From CAYVLI01 sp964452105 [NCBI: uncultured Nitrospinota bacterium] (GTDB taxonomy: Bacteria > JAUXIQ01), in contig CAYVLI010000032.1 in the NCBI GenBank assembly GCA_964452105.1, positions 1 to 8,411 of the forward strand: a stretch of DNA of 8,411 nt. The letters run 5' to 3'. Shown in pieces: positions 1-6,230 of this stretch. The notes beneath the pieces are model-generated. The model saw only the letters and a program-made list of their open reading frames with translations, was not told where the DNA came from and made no database searches. Each line of letters begins with the position of its first letter. Positions within the stretch are counted from its first letter, which is position 1. The position numbers and the translations under genes are program-made.

Positions 1-1459
1 TAGCGCCCGCTTCGGCGGCAACGTCCACACCGTCCCTGAAAGGGAAGAAAGCGTCGGAGGCCAGCACCGTCCCTTTAAGCGAGCGTCGCGCCTTCATCAC
101 CGCAAGGCGCGATGAATCGACTCTGCTCATCTGACCGGCTCCTATCCCCACGGTCTGGTTTTCGGTTGTATAAACTATTGCGTTGGACTTGACGATCTTG
201 ACCACCTTCCAGGCGAAGATAAGACTTCGCATTTCAGTTTCCGTGGGCTTCCGTTCGGTTACCACTTTCAGACTGGAGGGGTCGAGTGAAAATTTGTCCT
301 CTTCCTGCATCAACAGGCCGCCGCTCACTTTCCTGTAAGTCATGCCGTGTAAAGGTGCGGCGTAGGCCGCCGGAGCATCCTGTTTCATCTCCATCAAACG
401 GATGTTTTTCTTTGTAGTGAGCTTGTTCAAGGCCTGCGGTGAAAACCCGGGGGCGATCACCGCTTCTACGAAGGTGGAGGCTATCTCTTCGGCCGTCTCC
501 TCATCGACTATACGGTTGAGGCCCACCACGCTTCCGAAAGCGGAGTCCGGGTCTGTCTCCCTGGCCATGACATAGGCCCTGCAGAGCTCTCCCGCCGTGG
601 CCGCTCCGCAGGGGTTGGTATGTTTGATGACGACAGCGGCTGGCTCCTCGAAGTGATTGACGCCTGTGAGGGCGGCATCCAGGTCCAGTATGTTATTGTA
701 TGAGAGTTCTTTGCCGTGAAGCTGTTCAGCGCCCAATAACGCCCCGGCGGGCATGGGAAATTCCCGGTACAGGGCCGCCTTCTGATGGGGGTTTTCGCCG
801 TATCTAAGTTCCTGCACTTTTCCAAGGCTGATATTTAAATATCCGGGAAGTTCCGATGATTCAGCATTCCCCAGACTCGACAGAAAAGAAGCTATGATGG
901 AATCGTAATGGGCGGTGCACCGGAAAACCTTGGCGGCCAGATAAAGGCGAGTCTCCAGGGAGAGCTCTCCTCCCGATGAATCCAGCTCGGCTGCTACTTT
1001 CCGATAATCCTCAGGGTCGCAGAGCACAGCCACCCTCGTATAGTTTTTAGCCGCAGCCCGCAGCATACATGGACCGCCGATATCTATTTTTTCAAGCGCT
1101 TCATCCCTCCCTATGCCGCCTCCGGCAACCGTCTGTTCGAAGGGATAGAGGTTGACCACCACCATATCGATGGGTTGTATATCGTGGGATTCCATGGCCT
1201 CGCGGTCGATGGGGTTATCCATCCGCCCCAGTATCCCGCCGTATATTTTTGGGTGAAGAGTCTTGACCCTGCCTTCCATTATCTCAGGGAAATCTGTTAA
1301 CCGAGATACTTTGAGGACCTCTATGCCACCTTCCTCGAGATGTCCGGCCGTCCCACCGGTGGAAATTATCTCTACGCCCAGACTGCTCAGTTTTTGAGCC
1401 AGCTCGAGGAGGCCTTTTTTGTCTGAAACGCTCAAAATTGCTCTGCCTATCTTCGCCAT
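1..1459 (-). CDS. purH: Bifunctional AICAR formyltransferase / IMP cyclohydrolase, 3' end outside the window
   Basis: Catalyses the last two steps of de novo purine synthesis in the cytoplasm: formylation of AICAR from 10-formyl-THF, then ring closure of FAICAR to IMP. I translated 486 residues from the ATG at 1459 to the window edge. The N-terminal MGS-like cyclohydrolase domain (about 1-145) shows STGGT (33-37) and KTLHPK (66-71). The transformylase domain shows RYGENPHQ (219-226), KHTNPCG (279-285, with the catalytic Lys-His pair), then KSNAIVYT, GAGQMSR and SDAFFPF near the edge. PurH proteins are usually a little over 500 residues, so only the last few dozen are missing. The frame is intact throughout. 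A weak AAGG lies upstream of the start. The 135-base gap to rsmE contains a good promoter, so purH is probably transcribed at least partly on its own. Identification is secure. Confidence 0.97.
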   Translation of the reverse strand, partial: MAKIGRAILSVSDKKGLLELAQKLSSLGVEIISTGGTAGHLEEGGIEVLKVSRLTDFPEIMEGRVKTLHPKIYGGILGRMDNPIDREAMESHDIQPIDMVVVNLYPFEQTVAGGGIGRDEALEKIDIGGPCMLRAAAKNYTRVAVLCDPEDYRKVAAELDSSGGELSLETRLYLAAKVFRCTAHYDSIIASFLSSLGNAESSELPGYLNISLGKVQELRYGENPHQKAALYREFPMPAGALLGAEQLHGKELSYNNILDLDAALTGVNHFEEPAAVVIKHTNPCGAATAGELCRAYVMARETDPDSAFGSVVGLNRIVDEETAEEIASTFVEAVIAPGFSPQALNKLTTKKNIRLMEMKQDAPAAYAAPLHGMTYRKVSGGLLMQEEDKFSLDPSSLKVVTERKPTETEMRSLIFAWKVVKIVKSNAIVYTTENQTVGIGAGQMSRVDSSRLAVMKARRSLKGTVLASDAFFPFRDGVDVAAEAGA

Positions 1460-1499
1460 TTACAAGACCTTTAATGTGAGTCGTAATGTCGGAAAAGAT

Positions 1500-1519
1500 T
1501 TTGCCGCCATCGAGGCAAA
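1500..1519. repeat. Inverted repeat over the predicted purH transcription start
   Basis: TTTGCC (1500-1505) and GGCAAA (1514-1519) form a perfect 6-base inverted repeat around an 8-base centre. One arm overlaps the predicted purH -10 (1518-1523), and the centre lies where transcription would begin. The position suits an operator or a hairpin at the very 5' end of the mRNA. It does not resemble the E. coli PurR box as I know it. A regulatory role is inference; a 6-base repeat can arise by chance. Confidence 0.3.
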
Positions 1520-1547
1520 GTTACCATGAGGGGCTGTTAACTGTCAA
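1518..1547 (-). promoter_or_regulatory. Predicted sigma-70-type promoter of purH
   Basis: On the minus strand a perfect -35 TTGACA (1547-1542) is followed after 18 bases by TAACTT (1523-1518). The -10 is a weak match to TATAAT, but the same hexamer recurs with the same -35 in front of hrcA in this window, which supports both. Predicted transcription would begin near 1511, leaving a leader of about 50 bases before the purH ATG. Confidence 0.5.
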
Positions 1548-1594
1548 GAAATCGGTTGTGCGGGAGGGTTATACTACCGTAGATTAAAAGTGAA

Positions 1595-2347
1595 TCAGGG
1601 TTCCATCTCCTCCAGTTCGTACATAAGTACGGAGAGCAGGGCCAGCGAAGCGGTATCCGTCCGCAGGATACGAGGCCCCATGGAAACAGTCGTATAACCG
1701 TTCCGCCTGGCGCTCTCCACCTCCTTCGGTGAAAACCCGCCTTCTGCCCCCACCAGCACGTTCACCGTATCAGCGTTTTTATTGCCCGGCAGTATATGCC
1801 TTAAGCCGATCTTTTCTTCTTCCTCATAGAGCATGAGTTTGAGGCCTGTATCTGTGCAGTTAAGGAGGAACTCCGGCAGGGTTTGCACAGCAGTTATTTC
1901 GGGGATAGTCATTCGTGAACACTGTTTTGCCGCCTCCGCTGCTATCTTACGCCATCGTTGGAGCCTCTGCTCCGCTTTATCACTCCTGAGGCGGCTGACG
2001 CATCTTTCCGTCTCCAGAGGGACCACCTTTGCCGCACCCAGTTCGGTGGACTTCCGAACGATTTGATCCATGGACTTCCCTTTGGGGAGAGCCTGGGCCA
2101 ACGTAACCTTTACCCTGCCTATCCGCCGGCCCGCTTCATCTTTCAAAAGCAAACACTCTACGGCATCAGGGGAGGCTTTATCTATTCGAGCCATGTGACT
2201 TATGCCGCCGCATACCACACGTACGACATCGCCGGTCTTCAGCCTGAGTACTTTGACTATATGTATGGCATCAGACCCGGAAATAACCGCCCGGTGGTCA
2301 TTTACATGGGAGGAATCAATGAAAAATCTTGTGCGGTGACGGGACAT
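1595..2347 (-). CDS. rsmE: 16S rRNA (uracil-1498-N3)-methyltransferase RsmE
   Basis: A 250-residue SPOUT-class methyltransferase that uses S-adenosylmethionine to make m3U1498 in the 30S decoding region. The N-terminal PUA-like domain (about 1-72) starts with RTRFFI and includes HIVKVLRL. The C-terminal trefoil-knot domain shows LAQALPKG, KSTELGAAKVVPL (from 99), EAAKQCSR (138-145), VGAEGGFSPKEVE (from 199) and MGPRILRTDTA (223-233), all RsmE hallmarks. The glycine loop is VGAEGG where IGPEGG is more usual, a mild substitution. Length is typical of the family. It follows dnaJ after 49 bases with no promoter or terminator visible, so it is probably the last gene of the hrcA transcript. No clear Shine-Dalgarno precedes the ATG; translation may rely on coupling or the site may be weak. 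The link of rsmE to dnaJ is widespread, normally with prmA between them; prmA is absent here. Confidence 0.95.
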   Translation of the reverse strand: MSRHRTRFFIDSSHVNDHRAVISGSDAIHIVKVLRLKTGDVVRVVCGGISHMARIDKASPDAVECLLLKDEAGRRIGRVKVTLAQALPKGKSMDQIVRKSTELGAAKVVPLETERCVSRLRSDKAEQRLQRWRKIAAEAAKQCSRMTIPEITAVQTLPEFLLNCTDTGLKLMLYEEEEKIGLRHILPGNKNADTVNVLVGAEGGFSPKEVESARRNGYTTVSMGPRILRTDTASLALLSVLMYELEEMEP

Positions 2348-2396
2348 GGCTTCGGAAGGAAATAGTTTTAAGGGCCATTCTAAATCTTCAAGGCTG

Positions 2397-3500
2397 TCAA
2401 TCGATGATAAAATGCTTTATCTTATCCAGGAGGCCTTTATGCTCTCCGGTCAAATTTTTACCGTCCAGGGCGGCGAATTCTTCCAGCAACCTTATCTGCT
2501 CTTTGCTCAAATGAGTGGGCACCTCTATGAGTACTTTGACCAGTTGATCGCCCCTTCCATGTTCGCCCAACCGGGGGATGCCTTTCCCCTTCATTCTGAA
2601 AATCCTGCCCGATTGGGTGCCCGCTGGCAGCTTAATCCTCGAAGTGCCTTCGATGGTGGGTATTTCCACTTCTCCTCCCAAAGCTGCTTGAGCGAAACTT
2701 ATTTGCACCTGGCAGAAAAGATCATCATCCTTGCGCTCAAAAAGGGGATGAGGTTTGATATTTATCACCACAAAAAGGTCACCGCTCCCCCCCCCATATT
2801 TCCCGGCATCGCCCTCATCGGAGAGCTTTAGCCTCGTCCCATTGGACACACCGGAGGGAATCTTGACGAGGATCAACTTCTCAGCTTTTGTAAAACCCTC
2901 CCCCTTGCACTTTTGACAATGGTTCTTAATAAGAACGCCCTGTCCCTGACAGGTGTTACACTCTGCATCCACTCCGAAGAAGCCCTGTCCGTACTTGACC
3001 CTTCCACTTCCTCTGCATGTCGGGCATATATTAGAACCTTTCCCACCCCGGGCGCCCGTCCCTCTACACTCCGAGCAGACTTCAATACGGGGGACTTTTA
3101 TCTTTGCCTGGGACCCCAGAACGGCTTCCTCCAGGGAAATTTCCAGGTTATACCTCAGGTTGCTACCCCTTTGCGGAGCCCTGGCGGTCGTTCGGCGCCA
3201 CCCGAAAACGTCCTCAAATATGTCCCCGAATATATCTCCGAAATCCGTGGTGTAGGTGCGGCTGGCATAGTTGCCAGCCTCCCGCCGGCGCCCATAGCGG
3301 TCGTATTCTGACCTTTTCTGCGGGTCTCCGAGAATTTCGTAGGCTTCGTTGATCTCTTTGAACCTGTCCTCAGCGGAAGCATCACCAGGGTTTTTATCGG
3401 GATGATATTGATGGGCCTTCTGGTGATAAGCCTTCTTAACGTCGTCTGGTGAGGCGGTACGTGATACCCCCAGTATTTCGTAATAATCTCTTCGGTTCAA
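2397..3500 (-). CDS. dnaJ: Chaperone DnaJ (class A Hsp40)
   Basis: Co-chaperone that delivers unfolded substrates to DnaK and stimulates its ATPase. Numbered from the TTG at 3500 (367 residues): J domain about 1-70 with HPD at 33-35; a short linker about 71-112 rich in Asp and Phe ([14 protein letters not shown]) but unusually poor in glycine; a zinc domain from C142 with four CxxCxGxG repeats ([32 protein letters not shown]); then the C-terminal substrate-binding domains, including [14 protein letters not shown]. The frame is open to a TTG at 3515 that would add five residues. I prefer 3500 because [12 protein letters not shown] then aligns with the usual DnaJ N-terminus and GAGG (3513-3510) sits 9 bases upstream, overlapping the grpE stop. 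A run of nine G bases encodes three glycines. Length is normal for class A. dnaK is not adjacent. Confidence 0.97.
   Translation of the reverse strand: MNRRDYYEILGVSRTASPDDVKKAYHQKAHQYHPDKNPGDASAEDRFKEINEAYEILGDPQKRSEYDRYGRRREAGNYASRTYTTDFGDIFGDIFEDVFGWRRTTARAPQRGSNLRYNLEISLEEAVLGSQAKIKVPRIEVCSECRGTGARGGKGSNICPTCRGSGRVKYGQGFFGVDAECNTCQGQGVLIKNHCQKCKGEGFTKAEKLILVKIPSGVSNGTRLKLSDEGDAGKYGGGSGDLFVVINIKPHPLFERKDDDLFCQVQISFAQAALGGEVEIPTIEGTSRIKLPAGTQSGRIFRMKGKGIPRLGEHGRGDQLVKVLIEVPTHLSKEQIRLLEEFAALDGKNLTGEHKGLLDKIKHFIID
2787..2795. repeat. Nine-base homopolymer inside dnaJ
   Basis: An uninterrupted run of nine C on the plus strand (nine G on the coding strand) encodes Gly-Gly-Gly in the segment KYGGGSGD just before DLFVVI. 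The tract is in frame as given. Gain or loss of one base would truncate DnaJ in its C-terminal half. Such tracts are prone to slippage and to sequencing error; whether this one varies cannot be told from one sequence. Confidence 0.6.
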
Positions 3501-3511
3501 AGCGTGAATCC

Positions 3512-4123
3512 TCAACCTCTACCTTCGCCTCTAATTGCTACTACCACTTTTGCGGGTCTGATCACTTTTCCTGACAGGACGTAACCTTTCTGCAATTCTT
3601 CTACTACCATATTATTTTCGTTCTCTTTTGCCGGCGCAGTCATCACTGCTTCATGATAATTTGGATCAAACTCCTGGCCCACCGTCTGAATTTCTTCGAG
3701 CCCGGCTTTATCCAGAATATCCCTGAGTTTGTCCCATATTAGTTCTATACCCTCTAATATCCTGCTGTCTGCTCCGTCATTTCTGGCCGAGGCCATAGCC
3801 CTATCAAAGTCATCGAGAACAACGAAAAGCTTTGTGATGAGCTCTTCGTTGGCATATTTTGCCTGCTCGGCTTTTTCTTTTTGTGTACGTTTTTTATAGT
3901 TTTCGTAGTCTGCTTGAAGCCTCAATAGCCTGTCGTAGTAAGATTCGGCCTCCTGAGTCTTTTCTTTCAATAATTTTGCCAGTTCAGCAGGGTCGTCCAT
4001 GCTTATATCTCCAGATGAACCGCTCGTGGGTAATTCTTCCTGACTCTTTTCTTTGTTCTTTTCATCTCCGGCGGGCAAATTCTCTTTTTTTACATCTTTT
4101 GCGCCCCCGATGGGTACCTTCAT
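3512..4123 (-). CDS. grpE: Nucleotide exchange factor GrpE
   Basis: Promotes release of ADP from DnaK and works with DnaJ in the Hsp70 cycle. From the start at 4123 the protein has 203 residues: a charged, poorly ordered N-terminus (about 1-45); a long helix predicted to form the dimer coiled coil, with [24 protein letters not shown] and then [17 protein letters not shown]; and the compact C-terminal beta domain with FDPNYHEAV and [24 protein letters not shown], which are diagnostic. The frame is open to an ATG at 4177 (221 residues), but that start has no Shine-Dalgarno and adds an odd glycine-rich stretch, whereas 4123 has GGAGG at 7 bases. Either length is within the family range. The gene lies 59 bases after the hrcA stop (5 if the longer start is used), and dnaJ begins 11 bases downstream. 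Confidence 0.95.
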   Translation of the reverse strand: MKVPIGGAKDVKKENLPAGDEKNKEKSQEELPTSGSSGDISMDDPAELAKLLKEKTQEAESYYDRLLRLQADYENYKKRTQKEKAEQAKYANEELITKLFVVLDDFDRAMASARNDGADSRILEGIELIWDKLRDILDKAGLEEIQTVGQEFDPNYHEAVMTAPAKENENNMVVEELQKGYVLSGKVIRPAKVVVAIRGEGRG

Positions 4124-4130
4124 GGATATG

Positions 4131-4135
4131 CCTCC
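4131..4135 (-). promoter_or_regulatory. Ribosome binding site that decides the grpE start
   Basis: GGAGG on the minus strand, 7 bases before the ATG at 4123. The alternative in-frame ATG at 4177 has no comparable site, so this argues for the shorter GrpE. Confidence 0.6.
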
Positions 4136-4182
4136 GCCGCATACTTTTGCCTTGGGGGGGATACTTATGACGGGCATATTGT

Positions 4183-5220
4183 TCAGGTCGAGAGCACCCG
4201 GCTCATAACTTCAGCCATATGGTCAACTATAGCCATTACCCTGGGATATTCCATCCTCTTGGGGCCGAATACACCAAGGGCGCCCAGGTTGATGTGACCC
4301 GATTTGTACGGATGGATGACGAAGCTGAAATCCTGCATCTCCTTGACCTGACACTCTGAACCTATAAAAACGCTCGTGCTCTCTTCATTGAAACATTTAT
4401 CCAGAATCTCGATCAGTTCGCTCTTTTCCTCAAACGCCTTGAAGATGTTTCGCATCTTGCCCAGATTGGTTGCCAGTTCTGGATAGTTGAAAATATTGGT
4501 AGTACCCCCTAATACGAGTTCACTGTCGTTGTCGTTATTTTCCAGAGCCTTCTGGCCCACCTCCATCGCCTTTCTCAGGATGCTGTCATACTGTTCCTTA
4601 TCTTTGGTCATCCTCCCCAAGATTCTATGTCGCATTTCTCTTAAGGTGAGCCCCCCGAACTCCGCATTCAGGTAGCCGCTCATGGTTTGGAGGCGTTCCT
4701 GAGTTATGTCTTCTTCGAGTTCCACCAACTTCTCATGGTACAGGCCGTCTCTGGTTATGAACACCACGAGTACATTTTTGCTTCTGCACCTGATAAACTG
4801 GATGTGATCGATGATTGCGTTTGACAGGCCGGGCAAAAGAACTACGCCCGCATGGGGGCACAGGGAGGAGAGCAAACGTGTGGTTATCTCGTAAGGGTCC
4901 CCCGACCCGGCGTCTTCGCTGTAGGCATTTTCTATTTGCTTTTTTTCTTCTATCGTGAGGGAAGGAAGTTGCCCGAGAGCATCCACATATAACCGATAAC
5001 CGAGATCGGTCGGCACCCGGCCGGCTGAGGTATGTGGCTGACTGACCAGGCCCATCTCTTCAAGGTCCGCCATAATATTTCTTATGGTGGCGGAACTGAG
5101 GTTGAAGATGGACCTTTTGGATACCGTCCTGGAGCCCACAGGCTCTGCCGTGGCTATATAGAACTGAATAATTAACTTTAAAACATTCAGGCTCCTCTCA
5201 CCCAACGGAAGATTCAGCAT
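4183..5220 (-). CDS. hrcA: Heat-inducible transcription repressor HrcA
   Basis: Winged-helix repressor that in many bacteria binds CIRCE operators before groES-groEL and dnaK operons and is kept active by GroEL. The 345 residues from the ATG at 5220 match the family length. The N-terminal DNA-binding domain (about 1-80) carries the hallmark stretch YIATAEPVGSRTVSKR, then NLSSATIRNIMADLEEMGLV and HTSAGRVPTDLGYRLYVD. The GAF-like and dimerisation regions follow, with ELVLGGTTNIFNYPE, a segment near VFIGSE, and GALGVFGPKRMEYPRVMAIVD close to the C-terminus. An in-frame TTG at 5241 would add seven residues, but a strong GGGAGGAG sits 6 bases before the ATG at 5220, so I choose that. It heads the grpE-dnaJ-rsmE block. 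No CIRCE sequence is visible upstream, so autoregulation by the usual operator is not supported here. Confidence 0.96.
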   Translation of the reverse strand: MLNLPLGERSLNVLKLIIQFYIATAEPVGSRTVSKRSIFNLSSATIRNIMADLEEMGLVSQPHTSAGRVPTDLGYRLYVDALGQLPSLTIEEKKQIENAYSEDAGSGDPYEITTRLLSSLCPHAGVVLLPGLSNAIIDHIQFIRCRSKNVLVVFITRDGLYHEKLVELEEDITQERLQTMSGYLNAEFGGLTLREMRHRILGRMTKDKEQYDSILRKAMEVGQKALENNDNDSELVLGGTTNIFNYPELATNLGKMRNIFKAFEEKSELIEILDKCFNEESTSVFIGSECQVKEMQDFSFVIHPYKSGHINLGALGVFGPKRMEYPRVMAIVDHMAEVMSRVLST

Positions 5221-5226
5221 CCCGCT

Positions 5227-5234
5227 CTCCTCCC
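5227..5234 (-). promoter_or_regulatory. Ribosome binding site that decides the hrcA start
   Basis: GGGAGGAG on the minus strand, ending 6 bases before the ATG at 5220. It lies inside the seven-residue extension that a TTG start at 5241 would give, which argues against that longer start. Confidence 0.7.
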
Positions 5235-5388
5235 ACTCCAATAAGGAGGTGTGGCTTAGTTTTAAACCGCCATTTCCCGATACCCGTAGCGACCATGGGC
5301 GTCACCCGGCAAGAGAAGACTTCTGACCACCGACTCCTTGAAGAAGAGGGCTATGGTCTGCACAAGACCGGGAACAAATAGATATACG

Positions 5389-5404
5389 GTTGAGTTTGCT
5401 CAAC
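5389..5404. repeat. Short inverted repeat in the hrcA leader
   Basis: GTTGAG (5389-5394) and CTCAAC (5399-5404) form a perfect 6-base stem with a four-base TTTG loop. There is no T-run after it on the plus strand, so it is not a good terminator. On the minus strand it would fall in the untranslated leader of hrcA about 50 bases after the predicted start of transcription. Function unknown. Confidence 0.35.
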
Positions 5405-5452
5405 TAAAACAGGCAATTACGACTTGCCCGCAATTCAAATTTCCCACCTTTT

Positions 5453-5468
5453 AAGTTAATAAGTTAAT
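5453..5468. repeat. Tandem octamer overlapping the hrcA -10 region
   Basis: AAGTTAAT occurs twice head to tail (5453-5460 and 5461-5468). On the minus strand each copy contains TAACTT, the hexamer assigned as -10 here and before purH. The second copy downstream could be a duplicated -10 or part of a binding site. That role is inference. Confidence 0.45.
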
Positions 5469-5489
5469 TAGAATATAGCCTTTTGTCAA
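5461..5489 (-). promoter_or_regulatory. Predicted sigma-70-type promoter of hrcA-grpE-dnaJ-rsmE
   Basis: On the minus strand a perfect -35 TTGACA (5489-5484) is followed after 17 bases by TAACTT (5466-5461). The pairing matches the predicted purH promoter, with a spacer one base shorter. Transcription would begin near 5454, giving a leader of roughly 235 bases before the hrcA ATG, which is long. The spacer is AT-rich. I see no clear heat-shock sigma-32 -10 (CCCCAT type) at this site. Confidence 0.5.
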
Positions 5490-5632
5490 GGACTAAAGGG
5501 TTCGAGGATTCAATACTCATTACTAATTTTCCTGCCCAAAGATGTTCAGGCAAGTTTGCAGTATCGACGATGAGTGACTATTCATTATTGTGACGTTAAG
5601 TTCGAAGGATAAATTTTAGACGGTAGAGATAC

Positions 5633-5639
5633 GGGAGGT
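5633..5639 (+). promoter_or_regulatory. Ribosome binding site for the TTG start of the Mut7-C gene
   Basis: GGGAGGT ends 7 bases before the TTG at 5647. It is the only strong site near the 5' end of this frame and supports the non-ATG start. Confidence 0.7.
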
Positions 5640-5646
5640 ATTAGCG

Positions 5647-6129
5647 TTGTCTTCTGAGCTCAGGTTTATTGCCGACGCCATGCTGGGTAAGCTGGCCAGG
5701 TGGTTGAGGATAATGGGTTACGATACCCTCTATTTCAGAGGAAGGGACAAACGCGAGCTTATAAGGATGGCGAAGGCGGAGGAGAGAGTCCTCCTCAGCA
5801 GGGACACCAGGCTGCTCTCTCGAAAAAAGCTGCCTCCAAACCTTTTCATACGAAGTGATTATCCGAAAGAACAGCTGAAGGAGGTGTCCCGCCGCTACAA
5901 CTTGTCCCCCGGCGATAAATCTCTGAGTCTATGTTCATGCTGCAACGTACCCATCAAACGCATAAGCAAGGCTCACGTCGAAGGGGAGGTTCCCGAGTAC
6001 ATATATGTTCAGCATACGAAGTTTTCACAGTGCCCCCGGTGCAAGCGCATATTCTGGCAGGGTAGCCATTACAAGACGATGATAGAAGGCCTGGCCGGCT
6101 TAACCGGAGATGATGCCCGTGAGGGATAA
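5647..6129 (+). CDS. Mut7-C (DUF82) family protein, putative PIN-like RNase with zinc ribbon
   Basis: A 160-residue protein starting at TTG with a strong ribosome site. The N-terminal half is the PIN-like fold of the Mut7-C family: RFIADAMLGKLARWLRIMGYDTLYFRG (about 6-32) with acidic D10 and D26, then VLLSRDTRLLSRK with D53, the pattern of acidic residues expected to hold a metal in PIN nucleases. The C-terminal half is a zinc ribbon with C96/C99 and C129/C132 (CPRC followed by KRIFWQGSHYKTM, which is very typical). The family is predicted to be RNases from the fold and its link to Mut7 exonucleases; I know of no settled substrate. Length fits stand-alone members. It opens the right-hand block, 101 bases before tmk, and may share its transcript. 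Family membership is firm; the enzymatic role is inferred. Confidence 0.88.
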   Translation: MSSELRFIADAMLGKLARWLRIMGYDTLYFRGRDKRELIRMAKAEERVLLSRDTRLLSRKKLPPNLFIRSDYPKEQLKEVSRRYNLSPGDKSLSLCSCCNVPIKRISKAHVEGEVPEYIYVQHTKFSQCPRCKRIFWQGSHYKTMIEGLAGLTGDDAREG

Positions 6130-6208
6130 TAGACGTATAGTAAATAGGGATGCAAACCGCTTGAGCGTGTGTTATGCTATGCTAAGAGCAGGCAAAATCA
6201 GGAAAAGG

Positions 6209-6229
6209 GCCTTGGAAGGCGCATCTGCG
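6209..6229. repeat. Two adjacent small palindromes before tmk
   Basis: GCCTT-GG-AAGGC (6209-6220) and CGCA-TC-TGCG (6220-6229) abut directly upstream of the tmk ATG. The GGAAGG that could serve as the tmk ribosome site is inside the first. They might mask translation initiation or be chance. There is no T-run, so they are not a rho-independent terminator. The remaining bases between the Mut7-C stop and tmk (6130-6208) show no gene or clear promoter. Confidence 0.3.
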
Positions 6230-6230
6230 G

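Larger units (their letters stand above)
5235..5632. other. Divergent intergenic region between hrcA and the Mut7-C gene
   Basis: About 400 bases without an assignable gene. The part next to hrcA (5242-5380) is GC-richer and holds a minus-strand frame open from 5399 to the TAA at 5262. It encodes 45 residues, including LFVPGLVQTIALFFKE and LLLPGDAHGRYGYRE, but has no ATG start (only a GTG at 5363 without a ribosome site). On the plus strand an ATG at 5295 opens 28 codons to a TAG at 5381, also without a ribosome site at a useful distance. I recognise neither. A short hairpin (GGTCT 5355-5359, AGACC 5365-5369) is also there. The rest (5381-5632) is AT-rich and contains the hrcA promoter, a tandem octamer and another small hairpin. 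I see no tRNA, no CIRCE and no rho-independent terminator. No convincing plus-strand promoter for the right-hand genes could be picked out. Confidence 0.6.

Noticed and set aside
508-825. 105-codon open frame on the minus strand
   Set aside because: It lies wholly inside purH in another frame of the same strand, and purH has unmistakable motifs across that stretch (RYGENPHQ, KHTNPCG).
1958-2365. 135-codon plus-strand open frame
   Set aside because: Antisense to rsmE, with no recognisable domain and no good ribosome site; a shadow of the real gene.
2913-3311. 132-codon plus-strand open frame
   Set aside because: Antisense to the zinc domain of dnaJ. Its cysteines and prolines mirror the repeated Cys/Gly codons on the other strand.
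4154-4160. Run of seven G upstream of grpE as a possible contingency tract
   Set aside because: It lies before the preferred grpE start at 4123, so slippage would not affect the protein, and seven bases is not remarkable.
5243-5252. AAGGAGGTGT on the plus strand, a perfect Shine-Dalgarno-like sequence
   Set aside because: No open frame follows: the nearest GTG reaches a TAG after one codon, and the next ATG is some 45 bases away. It is probably chance in the hrcA leader.
5499-5511. GGTTCGAGGATTC resembling a tRNA T-arm
   Set aside because: No matching stem complement, no anticodon arm and no acceptor stem around it on either strand.
5511-5580. Possible CIRCE half-sites (CAATACTC and GAGTGACTA)
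   Set aside because: They are about 50 bases apart instead of 9, and each deviates from the consensus at several positions.
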